Source of the DNA: Marinobacter algicola DG893
GTDB taxonomy: Bacteria; Pseudomonadota; Gammaproteobacteria; Pseudomonadales; Oleiphilaceae
Length of the DNA: 64,000 nt
NCBI RefSeq assembly: GCF_000170835.1
Contig: NZ_ABCP01000017.1
Location: 1 to 64,000 of the forward strand
Direction of reading: 5' to 3'
Below, piece after piece: positions 28,504-39,841 of this stretch. Each line of letters begins with the position of its first letter. Position 1 is the first letter of the stretch. The notes under the pieces are model-generated. The model searched no databases. It was not told the DNA's origin and saw nothing but the letters and a program-made list of their open reading frames with translations. The translations under genes were made by a program, and so were the position numbers.

Positions 28504-31098
28504 GTGTTAGAAGCCTATCGTGAACACGTTGCAGAACGCGAGGCTCTGGGCATTCCCCCGAAGCCTCTGAACGCTGAGCAGACCGCCGCTCTGGTCGATC
28601 TCCTTAAAAACCCGCCGGCCGGCGAAGAAGAGACGCTGGTCTATTTGCTTGAAAACCGCGTTCCGCCGGGTGTGGACGAAGCCGCTTATGTAAAAGCTGC
28701 TTTCCTGACCGCCATTGTTAAGGGTGAAGCAACGTCTCCCCTGCTGGACAAGCCGAAGGCCGTTGATCTGCTGGGCATGATGCAGGGTGGCTATAACATC
28801 GCGACCCTGGTCGACCTGCTGGACGATTCTGAACTGGCCGAACAGGCCGGCGAGAAGCTCAAGCGCACCCTGCTGATGTTCGATGCCTTCAACGACGTGA
28901 AGGAAAAGATGGACGCAGGCAACGCCGTTGCCAAGGCCGTCATCGAATCCTGGGCCAACGCCGAATGGTTCACCAAAAGGAAGAAGGTACCGGAAAGCAC
29001 CAAAATGGTGGTATTCAAGGTGACCGGTGAAACCAACACCGACGATCTTTCTCCGGCTCCAGATGCCTGGTCCCGCCCGGACATCCCGCTGCACGCCCGC
29101 GCCGCCTACAAAATGGAGCGTGATGGCCTGAAGCCGGAAGAACCCGGCGTTACCGGCCCGATGAGCCAGATCGACGACATCAAGTCCAAAGGCCTGCCCG
29201 TTGCCTTCGTTGGTGACGTGGTCGGCACCGGCTCCTCACGCAAGTCTGCCACCAACTCTGTGCTTTGGTTCTTCGGTGAAGACGTTCCGGGTGTGCCGAA
29301 CAAGCGCGCCGGCGGCGTGTGCATTGGCAACAAGGTTGCTCCGATCTTCTTCAATACCATGGAAGATGCTGGCGCTCTGGTTTTCGAGGCCCCGGTTGAC
29401 GATCTGAACATGGGCGACGTTATCGACATTCGCCCCTACGAAGGCAAAATCCTGAACGAAGCCGGCGAAACCATCTCTGAGTTTGGCTTCAAGTCCGACG
29501 TTATCCTGGACGAAGTTCAGGCCGGCGGTCGTATTCCGCTGATCATTGGCCGTGGCCTGACCGCCAAGGCCCGCACAGCACTGGGCATGGGCGCCACTGA
29601 CATCTTCCGTTTGCCGAATGACCCGGAAGAAGGCACCAAGGGCTTCACCCTGGGCCAGAAGATGGTCGGCAAGGCCTGCGGCCTGGAAGAAGGTAAAGGC
29701 GTTCGCCCCGGCACCTACTGCGAGCCACACATGACCACTGTTGGCTCCCAGGATACTACTGGTCCGATGACCCGTGACGAGCTGAAAGACCTGGCGTGCC
29801 TGGGCTTCCAGGCTGATCTGGTGATGCAGTCCTTCTGTCACACCGCGGCTTATCCGAAGCCGGTCGACGTGGAAATGCAGCACACCATGCCGGACTTCAT
29901 CCGCACCCGCGGTGGCGTATCCCTGCGCCCGGGCGATGGCATCATCCACTCCTGGCTGAACCGTATGCTGTTGCCGGACACGGTCGGCACCGGTGGCGAT
30001 TCCCACACCCGCTTCCCGATGGGCATCTCCTTCCCGGCCGGTTCCGGCCTGGTGGCGTTTGCTGCAGCGACTGGCGTTATGCCCCTGGATATGCCGGAAT
30101 CCGTTCTGGTTCGCTTCAAGGGCGAGATGCAGCCGGGCATCACGCTGCGCGATCTGGTACATGCGATCCCGCTGTACGGCATCAAGCAAGGCATGTTGAC
30201 CGTTGAGAAGAAGGGCAAGATCAACGAGTTCTCCGGTCGCATCCTGGAAATCGAAGGTCTTGAGCACCTGACCGTTGAGCAGGCGTTCGAGCTGTCTGAC
30301 GCTTCTGCTGAGCGCTCCGCAGCCGGTTGTACGATCAACCTGTCTGAAGAGTCCGTGGCTGAGTACCTGCGTTCCAACATCACCATGCTGCGCTGGATGA
30401 TCGCCGAAGGTTATGGCGACCCGCGTACCCTGGAGCGTCGCGCCCAGCAGATGGAAGAGTGGATTGCCGATCCCAAACTGATGCGTGCCGACAAGGACGC
30501 CGAGTACTCTCATGTTGTGGAAATCGATCTGGCTGACATCAAGGAGCCGATCGTATGCTGCCCGAACGACCCGGACGATGCCAAGTTCCTGTCTGAGGTT
30601 GCTGGCGACAAGGTCGACGAAGTGTTCATCGGTTCCTGCATGACCAACATCGGCCACTTCCGCGCTGCGGGCAAGCTGCTGGAGATGAACAAGGAGCCGC
30701 TGAAGACCCGCCTGTGGATGTCTCCGCCTACCAAGATGGACCAGGCGCAGCTGATGGAAGAGGGCTACTTCAACACCTACGGCACCGCCGGGGTTCGCAC
30801 CGAAATGCCGGGCTGCTCCCTGTGCATGGGTAACCAGGCACGCGTAAACGCCAAGTCTACAGTGCTGTCCACATCCACCCGTAACTTCCCCAACCGTCTG
30901 GGCGATGGTGCCAATGTGTACCTGACCTCCGCGGAACTGGCAGCGGTTGGTGCGGTACTGGGCAAACTCCCGTCTCCGGCGGAGTACATGGAGTACGCCA
31001 AGGACCTGAACAGCATGTCGAAAGAGATCTACAAGTATCTCAACTTCGACCAGATGGAGAACTACACCAAGAAGGCGTCTGAAGCGAACGTTGCTTAA
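28504..31098 (+). CDS. acnB: Aconitate hydratase B
   Basis: Iron-sulfur TCA-cycle enzyme isomerising citrate and isocitrate; the B form can bind mRNA when its cluster is lost. From the GTG at 28504 the protein has 864 residues, almost the E. coli length, and starts VLEAYREHVAER like the family. GAGGG lies eight bases upstream. The ATG at 28489 overlaps that ribosome site and is unlikely to be used. Cluster cysteines are in GSCMTNIGH and PGCSLCMGN near the C-terminus. A terminator follows the stop. Confidence 0.97.
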   Translation: MLEAYREHVAEREALGIPPKPLNAEQTAALVDLLKNPPAGEEETLVYLLENRVPPGVDEAAYVKAAFLTAIVKGEATSPLLDKPKAVDLLGMMQGGYNIATLVDLLDDSELAEQAGEKLKRTLLMFDAFNDVKEKMDAGNAVAKAVIESWANAEWFTKRKKVPESTKMVVFKVTGETNTDDLSPAPDAWSRPDIPLHARAAYKMERDGLKPEEPGVTGPMSQIDDIKSKGLPVAFVGDVVGTGSSRKSATNSVLWFFGEDVPGVPNKRAGGVCIGNKVAPIFFNTMEDAGALVFEAPVDDLNMGDVIDIRPYEGKILNEAGETISEFGFKSDVILDEVQAGGRIPLIIGRGLTAKARTALGMGATDIFRLPNDPEEGTKGFTLGQKMVGKACGLEEGKGVRPGTYCEPHMTTVGSQDTTGPMTRDELKDLACLGFQADLVMQSFCHTAAYPKPVDVEMQHTMPDFIRTRGGVSLRPGDGIIHSWLNRMLLPDTVGTGGDSHTRFPMGISFPAGSGLVAFAAATGVMPLDMPESVLVRFKGEMQPGITLRDLVHAIPLYGIKQGMLTVEKKGKINEFSGRILEIEGLEHLTVEQAFELSDASAERSAAGCTINLSEESVAEYLRSNITMLRWMIAEGYGDPRTLERRAQQMEEWIADPKLMRADKDAEYSHVVEIDLADIKEPIVCCPNDPDDAKFLSEVAGDKVDEVFIGSCMTNIGHFRAAGKLLEMNKEPLKTRLWMSPPTKMDQAQLMEEGYFNTYGTAGVRTEMPGCSLCMGNQARVNAKSTVLSTSTRNFPNRLGDGANVYLTSAELAAVGAVLGKLPSPAEYMEYAKDLNSMSKEIYKYLNFDQMENYTKKASEANVA

Positions 31099-31126
31099 GA
31101 TCTGACCTTCTGGTTTAGCTCCATGA

Positions 31127-31158
31127 AAACGCCAGCCTCCGGGCTGGCGTTTTTTTTG
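31127..31158 (+). terminator. Intrinsic terminator after acnB
   Basis: AACGCCAGCC pairs with GGCTGGCGTT around a short loop, followed by eight T. Confidence 0.94.
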
Positions 31159-31202
31159 GTTTTACCTAAGTAGCCTGCTTGAGACGGGGCGGGGCCCGTC
31201 GC

Positions 31203-31274
31203 GGGGTACCTTTTCCTCTGGGAAAAAGAACTCGCTGCGCTCAGACACCTTTTTCCCGGCAGAAAAGGTACCCC
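31203..31274. repeat. 72-base imperfect inverted repeat between acnB and putP
   Basis: Arms 31203-31228 and 31249-31274 match at 22 of 26 positions, beginning GGGGTACCTTTTC and ending GGGAAAAAG, with four mismatches in the middle. The 20-base centre contains CTCGCTGCGCTCAGA. It lies between two terminators and codes for nothing. It looks like a REP/MITE-type intergenic repeat, but I cannot see copies elsewhere, so the class is inferred. Confidence 0.75.
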
Positions 31275-31323
31275 ACACCGTGCCCGAGCTGATGACTCAG
31301 ATATTTCAGGAAGGGAGAAGCAT

Positions 31324-31350
31324 AAAAAAGGGGCTCCCGAAGGAGCCCCT
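31324..31350 (-). terminator. Intrinsic terminator after putP
   Basis: GGGGCTCC and GGAGCCCC form an 8-bp stem with a CGAA loop; on the minus strand six T follow. It lies 33 bases past the putP stop. Confidence 0.92.
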
Positions 31351-31382
31351 GTTCTTACTCAGAGCGTTGGAAACGCGTCTGT

Positions 31383-32873
31383 TTAGCGGGTGATGTGCTG
31401 ATACTCACCAGCATCTTCAGTCACCGAGCTCACCACCATAATGGCAATGAAAGCAGCAACGAAGCCAGGAATGATCTCGTACACGCCAGGACCACCCATG
31501 AACTCACCGTTCCAGCCCAGAGAGATCCAGATCATGACAGTGGCAGCGCCCACAACCATGCCTGCGATGGCGCCAGCGCCGTTTGTGCGTGGCCACATCA
31601 GCGACAGGATAATCAGCGGGCCAAACGCGGCGCCAAAGCCTGCCCAGGCGTTACTGACCAGGGCCAGAACCTGAGAGTTCGGGTCGGAGGCAATAACCGC
31701 GGCAACCAGGCCAACCAGTACAACACACACACGGCCTACGCCGACGCATTCTTTGTCGGTCGCTTCTTTACGCAGGAACAGGCGATAGAAGTCTTCGGTC
31801 AGTGAAGAAGATGACACCAGCAGCTGGCTGGAGATGGTACTCATGACCGCAGCAAGCAGTGCCGCGTAGAGGAAGCCAGTGATCAGCGGATGGAACAGCA
31901 GGTCCGAAAGCAGGATAAAGATCGTTTCCGGATCTTCGATATTCATACCATTGCGAACCGCATACGCCCGGCCAAACACACCAAGGGATACTGCGCCAAT
32001 CAGGGAAATCAACATCCAGGACATGCCAATGTTGCGGGCAGTCGGTACTTCTTCCAGTGTACGGATGGCCATGAAACGCACGATGATGTGTGGCTGACCA
32101 AAATAGCCCAAGCCCCAGGTAACGGCAGACAACCAGCCGATGACCGTCAGGCCTTCCGTCCACGACAGTAGCGTGGGGTCGACTTCGTTCAGTGTTTGCG
32201 ACGCCTGGGCGAACCCACCACCGCCTTCACCGAAGAGGACAACTGCCGGCATGATGACCAGTGCCAGCATCATGATGCAGCCCTGCACGAAGTCCGTCAT
32301 GCTCACGGCCAGGAACCCGCCGACCACGGTATAGGCCAGTACCACACCCAGAGTGATAACAATACCAACCGCATAGTCACTCAAACCGCCGAAGTTGAAG
32401 ATTCCGGAGAACGCACTCTCAAACAGCTTACCGCCCGCAACCAGACCGGATGCAGTGTAGACGGCGAAGAAGATAACGATGACGATGGCTGACACGGTAC
32501 GCAGGGAAAGCGCCTGTGTCGGGAACCGGTTTGCCAGGAAGGACGGGATGGTGATCGCATTGCCATAGTGAACCGTCTGTTCACGAAGACGCGGTGCTAC
32601 CAGAGTCCAGTTAAAGAACGCGCCCACGAGCAGACCAATACCGATCCAGGCCGAACCCAGGCCCGATGCAAACAGCGCCCCGGGTAGACCGAGAAGCAAC
32701 CAGCCACTCATATCCGAAGCACCAGCGGACAGGGCCGCCACCTTTGGACTGAGGGCTCGCCCACCCAACATGTAATCTTCAGATGAAGACGTAGCTCTGC
32801 GCATGGCATAAACGCCTATGGCGATCATGAGCGCAAAGTAAGCAAATAGACTGATCCAAACACCAATAGCCAT
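31383..32873 (-). CDS. putP: Sodium/proline symporter
   Basis: Inner-membrane Na+-coupled proline importer of the SSS family. From the ATG at 32873 it has 496 residues with about 13 TMs. Family features include SSEDYMLGGRAL after TM1, ASDMSGWLLLGLPG in TM2 with the Na+/substrate-site residues, and GYFGQPHIIVRFMA. GGAGGAG precedes this ATG by six bases; an in-frame ATG at 32891 overlaps the ribosome site and is not preferred. It lies downstream of putA on the same strand with a 214-base gap, so it likely has its own promoter. Confidence 0.96.
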   Translation of the reverse strand: MAIGVWISLFAYFALMIAIGVYAMRRATSSSEDYMLGGRALSPKVAALSAGASDMSGWLLLGLPGALFASGLGSAWIGIGLLVGAFFNWTLVAPRLREQTVHYGNAITIPSFLANRFPTQALSLRTVSAIVIVIFFAVYTASGLVAGGKLFESAFSGIFNFGGLSDYAVGIVITLGVVLAYTVVGGFLAVSMTDFVQGCIMMLALVIMPAVVLFGEGGGGFAQASQTLNEVDPTLLSWTEGLTVIGWLSAVTWGLGYFGQPHIIVRFMAIRTLEEVPTARNIGMSWMLISLIGAVSLGVFGRAYAVRNGMNIEDPETIFILLSDLLFHPLITGFLYAALLAAVMSTISSQLLVSSSSLTEDFYRLFLRKEATDKECVGVGRVCVVLVGLVAAVIASDPNSQVLALVSNAWAGFGAAFGPLIILSLMWPRTNGAGAIAGMVVGAATVMIWISLGWNGEFMGGPGVYEIIPGFVAAFIAIMVVSSVTEDAGEYQHITR

Positions 32874-33087
32874 GAAACTCCTCCAGTTCAAATGGACGGA
32901 ATCAACTCCGACCGTTTAGCGCGCTTACCATGGTGAACCCGGTAGTCGCACCCTTTGTTTTTTTTACTCCCCAAACTACTCACGTTATCAAGGCGCTACG
33001 GCTTACAACGCCAACCTCCCCTTCTCAATACTTACCTCCTATCGTTCAGGTTTTCGTTCCGCACTGCCTCGTGAGCAAAGCGCCCTA

Positions 33088-36000
33088 TCAAACCTTTTCA
33101 ATGCCAAGCGACAAAAGTGACGCGTTTCCACCCACCGCCGTGGTGTTGATGGTGCGGGTTCTCTCCGTGGCAAACCGCAGCAGGTAGTGCGGCCCGCCAG
33201 CTTTTGGACCGGTACCGGAAAGCCCTCGCCCCCCGAACGGCTGAACACCCACAACCGCGCCAATCTGGTTTCGGTTTACGTAGGTATTGCCCACTTTGAC
33301 CCGCCGCTCAATATAGGCCGCTGTGGACTCACTTCTGCTGTGGATACCCAGGGTAAGCCCATAACCCGCCGCATTAATTTCATCAATCAGATCGTCCAGC
33401 TTCTCTGCAGTGTAGCGGACAATGTGAAGAACGGGGCCGAAGTGTTCGCCTTTCAACTCGTTGATACTTGAAATAGCGTAGGCGGACGGTGGAACAAAGT
33501 AGCCCCCGCGGCAGGCCTCCGGTAATGGTGTCTGAGATACCAACCTCGCCTGCTTGCCCAGGTCGGTCAGGTGGGTTTCCAGAGCATCCCGCGCTGCTTG
33601 GTCGATCACCGGTCCCACATCGGTACTGTGACGCTCAGGGTTACCGACCGACAATTCCTGCATGGCGCCCGCCAGCAGGTTTTCTGTGCGATCAGCGACC
33701 TCTTTCTGGATATAGAGCACACGCAGTGCCGAACAACGCTGTCCGGCACTGGCGAAAGCGGACTGGATAACATCCCTGACCACCTGTTCCGGCAGTGCAC
33801 TGCTGTCCACAATCATGGCATTCTGTCCGCCGGTCTCGGCGATGAGGGGCACAATCGCCCCTTCACGCTGCGCCAGAGTGCGATTGAGGATGTGCGCTAC
33901 CTGTGTAGAGCCGGTGAAGGCGACGCCGGCAATTCTGGGGTCCGGGGTCAGTTTGCCGCCGATTGTTGCGCCATCACCGGGTAAAAATTGAATCACGTCG
34001 GGCGGGAAGCCCGCTTCCAGCATCAGCTCAAAAGCCCGTTGAGCAACCAGGCTTGTCTGTTCCGCAGGCTTGGCGATAACAGCATTCCCTGCCACCAACG
34101 CCGCCATCACCTGGCCGGTAAAAATAGCCAGAGGGAAGTTCCAGGGGCTGATACAGAGGAAAACGCCCCGCCCTTCCATGTATAGCTCATTGCTCTCTCC
34201 CGTGGGGCCAGGCAGAGCCATGGCCTTGCCAAAGCGGGATCGGCCTTGAAGGGCATAATAGCGACAGAAGTCGACGGCTTCGCGCACCTCGTCGATACCA
34301 TCCTGCATGGTTTTCCCGGCTTCACGGCAGCAGATCGCCATGAGCTCCTGCATATTCACTTCCATCAGATCGGCGTATCGCTCGAGACAGCCGGCGCGGT
34401 CCTCCACCGGGCGCTCCCGCCATGAGACGAAGCCTTCCGTTGCAACGGCCAGTGCTTCTTCCGCCATGGCCTCGGTCGCCCAGAACACCTGACCAACGTG
34501 CTGGGCACTGTCGTAGGGCGCGTGGATATCATTCCGCGCGCCATCCCGGCGCTTTTCACCACCAATGACGGGTGCAGCTTCCCAGCGGGTCGTTGCCCAT
34601 TGCCCAAGATGATTCAGCAACGGGTCCAGATGAGCCGCTACATGGATATTTATTCCCTTGGAGTTGCGCCGCTCGTCGCCAAAGATGTCGATGGGCAGTG
34701 GAATACGGTCGTTGGGCAATGAGTCGTATCCCTGCAATTCCTGAACCGGATTCTGCACCAGGGCTTCAATGGGCGTTGCCGCATCTACCAATCGGTGAAC
34801 AAACGAGGAGTTTGCGCCATTCTCCAGGAGCCGTCGTACCAGATACGGCAACAGATCTTTGTGAGCACCCACAGGGGCATAGATACGAACCGGAAGATTG
34901 TTGTCCTCGAGGATGCTGTTGTATAGGGCGTCCCCCATACCGTGCAGGCGCTGGAACTCGATCTTGCGCCCTTTGTTCCTCGCCATGGTCAGAACCGAGG
35001 AAACCGTATGGGCGTTGTGGCTCGCAAGCTGCGGGTACAATGCTCCTTCTGTGTAGTCACTGAGCAAATAACGCAGACACGCCAGGTAGGACGTATCGGT
35101 GGCCTCTTTGCGCGTGAATACGGGGTAGCCCTCCAAACCCAACTGTTGGCAGATTTTGATCTCGGTGTCCCAGTAGGCCCCTTTGACCAGGCGAATGGGA
35201 ACCTCGTCACCCTGCTGTTTCGCCAGCTTGGTCAACCAGCACAACACCGGCAAGGCTCGCTTGGAATAGGCCTGGATAACCAGGCCAAAACCACCCCACC
35301 CCTTTGCAACCGGTGATGTAAACGCCTTCTCAAACAGCTTTAGCGAGATTTCCAGCCGGTCCATTTCCTCGGCATCGATGGTAATGGATACCTTCTTTTC
35401 CCGCGCAAACGTCAGTAAGTCAATAACCGTTACATAGAGCTCATCCAGAACCCGCTCTTCCTGGGACGCCTCGTATCGAGGATGCAGGGCTGACAGCTTG
35501 ATGGAAATCGAAGGCGCTGGCGCCCTGCTGTCCAGGTAAGTATCGTTCCCCACGGACTCAATGGCATCCATGTAGTCCTTCAGGTAACGGTCGGCGTCGT
35601 CCTTGGTCAAGGCCGCTTCGCCGAGCATGTCGAAGGAGTAGGTGTAGCCCAAATCCCGGTATTCGCGGGCGTTCCTCAATGCCTCGTCGATATCCCGTCC
35701 CAGCACGAACTGTTTGCCCATAATGGCCATGGCCTGGTACATCGCACTCCGGATGACCGGCTCGCCGCTGCGCTTGATAAGGCGCTTCCAGATACTGGAC
35801 GGGGAACCATCCAGCCGTTTATCCATCCTGACCACACGACCGGTCAGCAGCAGGCCCCAGGTGGAGGCGTTGACCAGTGTCGACTCGCTGCGGCCCACGT
35901 GTTTCTTCCAGTCAGCGTCCGACAGCTTGTCCTGAATCAACGCATCGGCGGTGTATTTGTCGGGTATACGCATCAATGCCTCGGCCAGACACATCAGCAG

Positions 36001-36267
36001 GATGCCTTCTTCGGTATCAAGGCTGTATTCCTGCAGCAGTGCGTCGACCATATGGACGGAGTCGTCCTGCTCGCGGACTTTTCTGATCAGGCTCGTTGCC
36101 GTTTCAGTGACGTCTCGAAGCTCAGACGCATCGCTCTGGGCAAGGGGGATCAGTTCGTTGAGATAACGTGTTTCGTCGACGGCGTAGTTGGCAGTGATCG
36201 CTTGCCAGAAGAATGACTTTGGCTGTTCCTGAAATGCAGGCTCGAGCACCTTGCTTGCATTGAACAT
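33088..36267 (-). CDS. putA: Bifunctional proline dehydrogenase / P5C dehydrogenase PutA (short form)
   Basis: Oxidises proline to glutamate in two steps at the membrane with FAD and NAD+. Of 1059 residues, the N-terminal part up to about 500 is the proline dehydrogenase barrel, with RLVKGAYWDTE and YAPVGAHKDLLPYLVRR. The second half is an aldehyde dehydrogenase with GSTQVAH, catalytic-site E811 in AETGG and nucleophile C845 in GQRCSALR. The N-terminal ribbon-helix-helix repressor domain and C-terminal extension of the 1300-residue E. coli protein are absent, so this PutA should not regulate itself. The upstream AraC-type gene is the likely regulator. GAGG lies eight bases before the ATG. Confidence 0.97.
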   Translation of the reverse strand: MFNASKVLEPAFQEQPKSFFWQAITANYAVDETRYLNELIPLAQSDASELRDVTETATSLIRKVREQDDSVHMVDALLQEYSLDTEEGILLMCLAEALMRIPDKYTADALIQDKLSDADWKKHVGRSESTLVNASTWGLLLTGRVVRMDKRLDGSPSSIWKRLIKRSGEPVIRSAMYQAMAIMGKQFVLGRDIDEALRNAREYRDLGYTYSFDMLGEAALTKDDADRYLKDYMDAIESVGNDTYLDSRAPAPSISIKLSALHPRYEASQEERVLDELYVTVIDLLTFAREKKVSITIDAEEMDRLEISLKLFEKAFTSPVAKGWGGFGLVIQAYSKRALPVLCWLTKLAKQQGDEVPIRLVKGAYWDTEIKICQQLGLEGYPVFTRKEATDTSYLACLRYLLSDYTEGALYPQLASHNAHTVSSVLTMARNKGRKIEFQRLHGMGDALYNSILEDNNLPVRIYAPVGAHKDLLPYLVRRLLENGANSSFVHRLVDAATPIEALVQNPVQELQGYDSLPNDRIPLPIDIFGDERRNSKGINIHVAAHLDPLLNHLGQWATTRWEAAPVIGGEKRRDGARNDIHAPYDSAQHVGQVFWATEAMAEEALAVATEGFVSWRERPVEDRAGCLERYADLMEVNMQELMAICCREAGKTMQDGIDEVREAVDFCRYYALQGRSRFGKAMALPGPTGESNELYMEGRGVFLCISPWNFPLAIFTGQVMAALVAGNAVIAKPAEQTSLVAQRAFELMLEAGFPPDVIQFLPGDGATIGGKLTPDPRIAGVAFTGSTQVAHILNRTLAQREGAIVPLIAETGGQNAMIVDSSALPEQVVRDVIQSAFASAGQRCSALRVLYIQKEVADRTENLLAGAMQELSVGNPERHSTDVGPVIDQAARDALETHLTDLGKQARLVSQTPLPEACRGGYFVPPSAYAISSINELKGEHFGPVLHIVRYTAEKLDDLIDEINAAGYGLTLGIHSRSESTAAYIERRVKVGNTYVNRNQIGAVVGVQPFGGRGLSGTGPKAGGPHYLLRFATERTRTINTTAVGGNASLLSLGIEKV

Positions 36268-36409
36268 CTGAGCGCCTCGCCGACGGTTCCCGTCAATGGC
36301 CGGGCCCCTCGAACTTTTTTATGGTTAGGTCAGACAACGCGTACGCACCGTACTGCGCTGTGACGTGATCAGCTACCCTGTTAAGTTAGTATTACTACGG
36401 ACGCCAGGC

Positions 36410-36436
36410 TTACAAAATCCTACGATTATTTTGTAA
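36410..36436 (-). promoter_or_regulatory. Palindrome upstream of putA
   Basis: TTACAAAAT-9-ATTTTGTAA is a perfect dyad, about 145 bases before the putA ATG and 32 bases past the regulator's stop. In the putA direction its second arm ends in TTGTAA, which could be a -35 for a TAATAC box 15 bases on. There is no T-run, so it is not a typical terminator. It is a candidate operator for putA. Confidence 0.5.
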
Positions 36437-36467
36437 ATTCGTCCGAAAATGAGGTTTTTTTAACAAA

Positions 36468-37247
36468 TCAGGCGACTTTTTCACCAAAACGCAATCTGGA
36501 GGGGGTCGTACCCTTGTGTTTCCTGAGCGCGTTGGTAAGGGCACTTTGGGAGGAAAATCCGGTCCGGTAACTGATTTCGGAGACCGAAAGGGAGGTCAGA
36601 GTCAGGAATTGCACGGCCTGGTCAAGCCGGGTCTGGAGCAGAAACTGGTGGGGGGTAATACCCGTCACGTCACGGAACATCTCGTGGAACCGGCTGACAC
36701 TCAGGCAGGCCACACTGGCAAGGTCGCTCACCGTTATCTTGCGCTGAATATTCTCCATGATGTAACGGCGGATTGTGTCGGGGCTGATGGCATGGCGGTT
36801 CTGGCGAACCTCCCTGCCTTCGTTCAGACGTTCGGCCATGCAGTGCAGGATGCTTGCCCCCATGTGGCGCTGCATATCCTGATTGTCCGGCGAGCGATCG
36901 AACTCTCCCGCCACGAACTGAACCAACCCTTGGAGCTTATTGTCCAGAACCAGTGTGCGCGGACGCTCAAACAAAGGCGCGAGCGTTTCATACTCACTGT
37001 GGCCTGGACTATTTATGGCCGGCATGTAGGGATCGAGATTGATAACCAGAACGTGGTTTTGCAGATCACCACAGTAATCATGGCGGGCTTCGGTGGGAAC
37101 CAGGCAGGCTCGCCAGGTGTCCAGGTGCGAACCTGTTCCGTCCACACTCAGGTCGGCCTCCCCACGAACACCAACAACGATTTGGTGATGCTCATGGCGA
37201 TGGTGATGTGAAGCGGTGGGAAGCTTGAGCAAACGTGCGTCCAACAT
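36468..37247 (-). CDS. pruR: AraC-family regulator, PruR-like
   Basis: 259 residues: an N-terminal cupin-type sensor domain with a His-rich HHHRHEHHQIVVG stretch (residues 14-27), then two helix-turn-helix motifs at about 160-255, including ISYRTGFSSQSALTNALRKH and ending TPSRLRF. It lies directly upstream of putA on the same strand. In Pseudomonas an AraC-type PruR activates putA and putP; the name is applied here by context. The His-rich stretch could bind a metal or simply be part of the cupin site. Only weak ribosome-site sequence precedes the ATG. Confidence 0.82.
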   Translation of the reverse strand: MLDARLLKLPTASHHHRHEHHQIVVGVRGEADLSVDGTGSHLDTWRACLVPTEARHDYCGDLQNHVLVINLDPYMPAINSPGHSEYETLAPLFERPRTLVLDNKLQGLVQFVAGEFDRSPDNQDMQRHMGASILHCMAERLNEGREVRQNRHAISPDTIRRYIMENIQRKITVSDLASVACLSVSRFHEMFRDVTGITPHQFLLQTRLDQAVQFLTLTSLSVSEISYRTGFSSQSALTNALRKHKGTTPSRLRFGEKVA

Positions 37248-37314
37248 GCCCGCGATCCGGAGATTTCCTGAGAATGTAGCTCAATTAAAGCAGATCATCG
37301 GCAAACTTGCACGA

Positions 37315-39011
<1,697 letters not shown>

Positions 39012-39015
39012 GCTT

Positions 39016-39834
39016 TTATTCCAAAGTTTTCAGAGGGTCGCAGATTGTCTCAAGCCCATCGTCAACAGGCAAATCAACGCTGCCCAATCTGCGAACCGCG
39101 ACAATACCCACTACGCTGTTGACGAGATACAGTCCACGCAGCCCGCACGATGACAGCAACGCGGGCGGGATAACCTGCTCCTGGATGGTGTGGCCTGCCG
39201 CGCGCAGACACTCAAGGGCGTACTGCCGCATGACGCCGGCTACTGCAAGGCTCTCAACCGGAGGGGTTACCCACTCGCCTTCCATCCTGACAATGAGGTT
39301 GGTTCGCGTACCCTCGAGCAACTGCCCGTCGGCATTCGCCATGATCAGTTCGAATTCCTCACCAGTGAATTCACGGCTTGCCATCACCTGTTCCAGTCGG
39401 TTCAGGCTCTTGATCCCAGCGAGCCTCGGATTGACGGTGAGAGGAAACTGCGAGAACGCCGCAACCACGCCTCCGGACGGGGGGAGCATGGGCATAGGAG
39501 AAGAGGTGACAATCAGGTTTGGTTCACACTCGACAGGCCACCGGTAACCTCGCCCGCCGTCTCCTCGAGTGAGGACCAGCTTCAGTACCCAGTCACCATC
39601 GCCATATTCGGAGACCATATCGCGACCCGAGCGACTGATTTCAGCATCCAGGTCACTGCGCTCGACCGGAATGCCCAGGCGACCGGCATCGGCCACCATG
39701 CGATCCAGATGATGTGAGCGCAATACGGCTTGCCGGCCCCGCATGCGAATGGTTTCAAATAGCCCATCACCGTAGGCCACCCCCCGGTCCGTCGCGGAAA
39801 CACCATTGCCGTCAGGGCGAATAACGTTCAACAC
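39016..39834 (-). CDS. pabC: Aminodeoxychorismate lyase
   Basis: PLP enzyme of fold type IV that makes 4-aminobenzoate for folate synthesis. 272 residues. The DRGVAYGDGLFETIR region near residues 17-31 is the family N-terminal signature, and a Lys in GIKSLNRLEQV is the likely PLP lysine. The start codon is GTG. It lies seven bases after fabF in the usual fabF-pabC-mltG-tmk order. Confidence 0.95.
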   Translation of the reverse strand: MLNVIRPDGNGVSATDRGVAYGDGLFETIRMRGRQAVLRSHHLDRMVADAGRLGIPVERSDLDAEISRSGRDMVSEYGDGDWVLKLVLTRGDGGRGYRWPVECEPNLIVTSSPMPMLPPSGGVVAAFSQFPLTVNPRLAGIKSLNRLEQVMASREFTGEEFELIMANADGQLLEGTRTNLIVRMEGEWVTPPVESLAVAGVMRQYALECLRAAGHTIQEQVIPPALLSSCGLRGLYLVNSVVGIVAVRRLGSVDLPVDDGLETICDPLKTLE

Positions 39835-39841
39835 AACCCGA

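Noticed and set aside
29236-30657. A 473-codon open frame opposite acnB
   Set aside because: Antisense shadow of acnB; no ribosome site or family resemblance.
31159-31323. Possible insertion sequence remnant
   Set aside because: Only the inverted repeat is visible; there is no transposase fragment and no clear target duplication.
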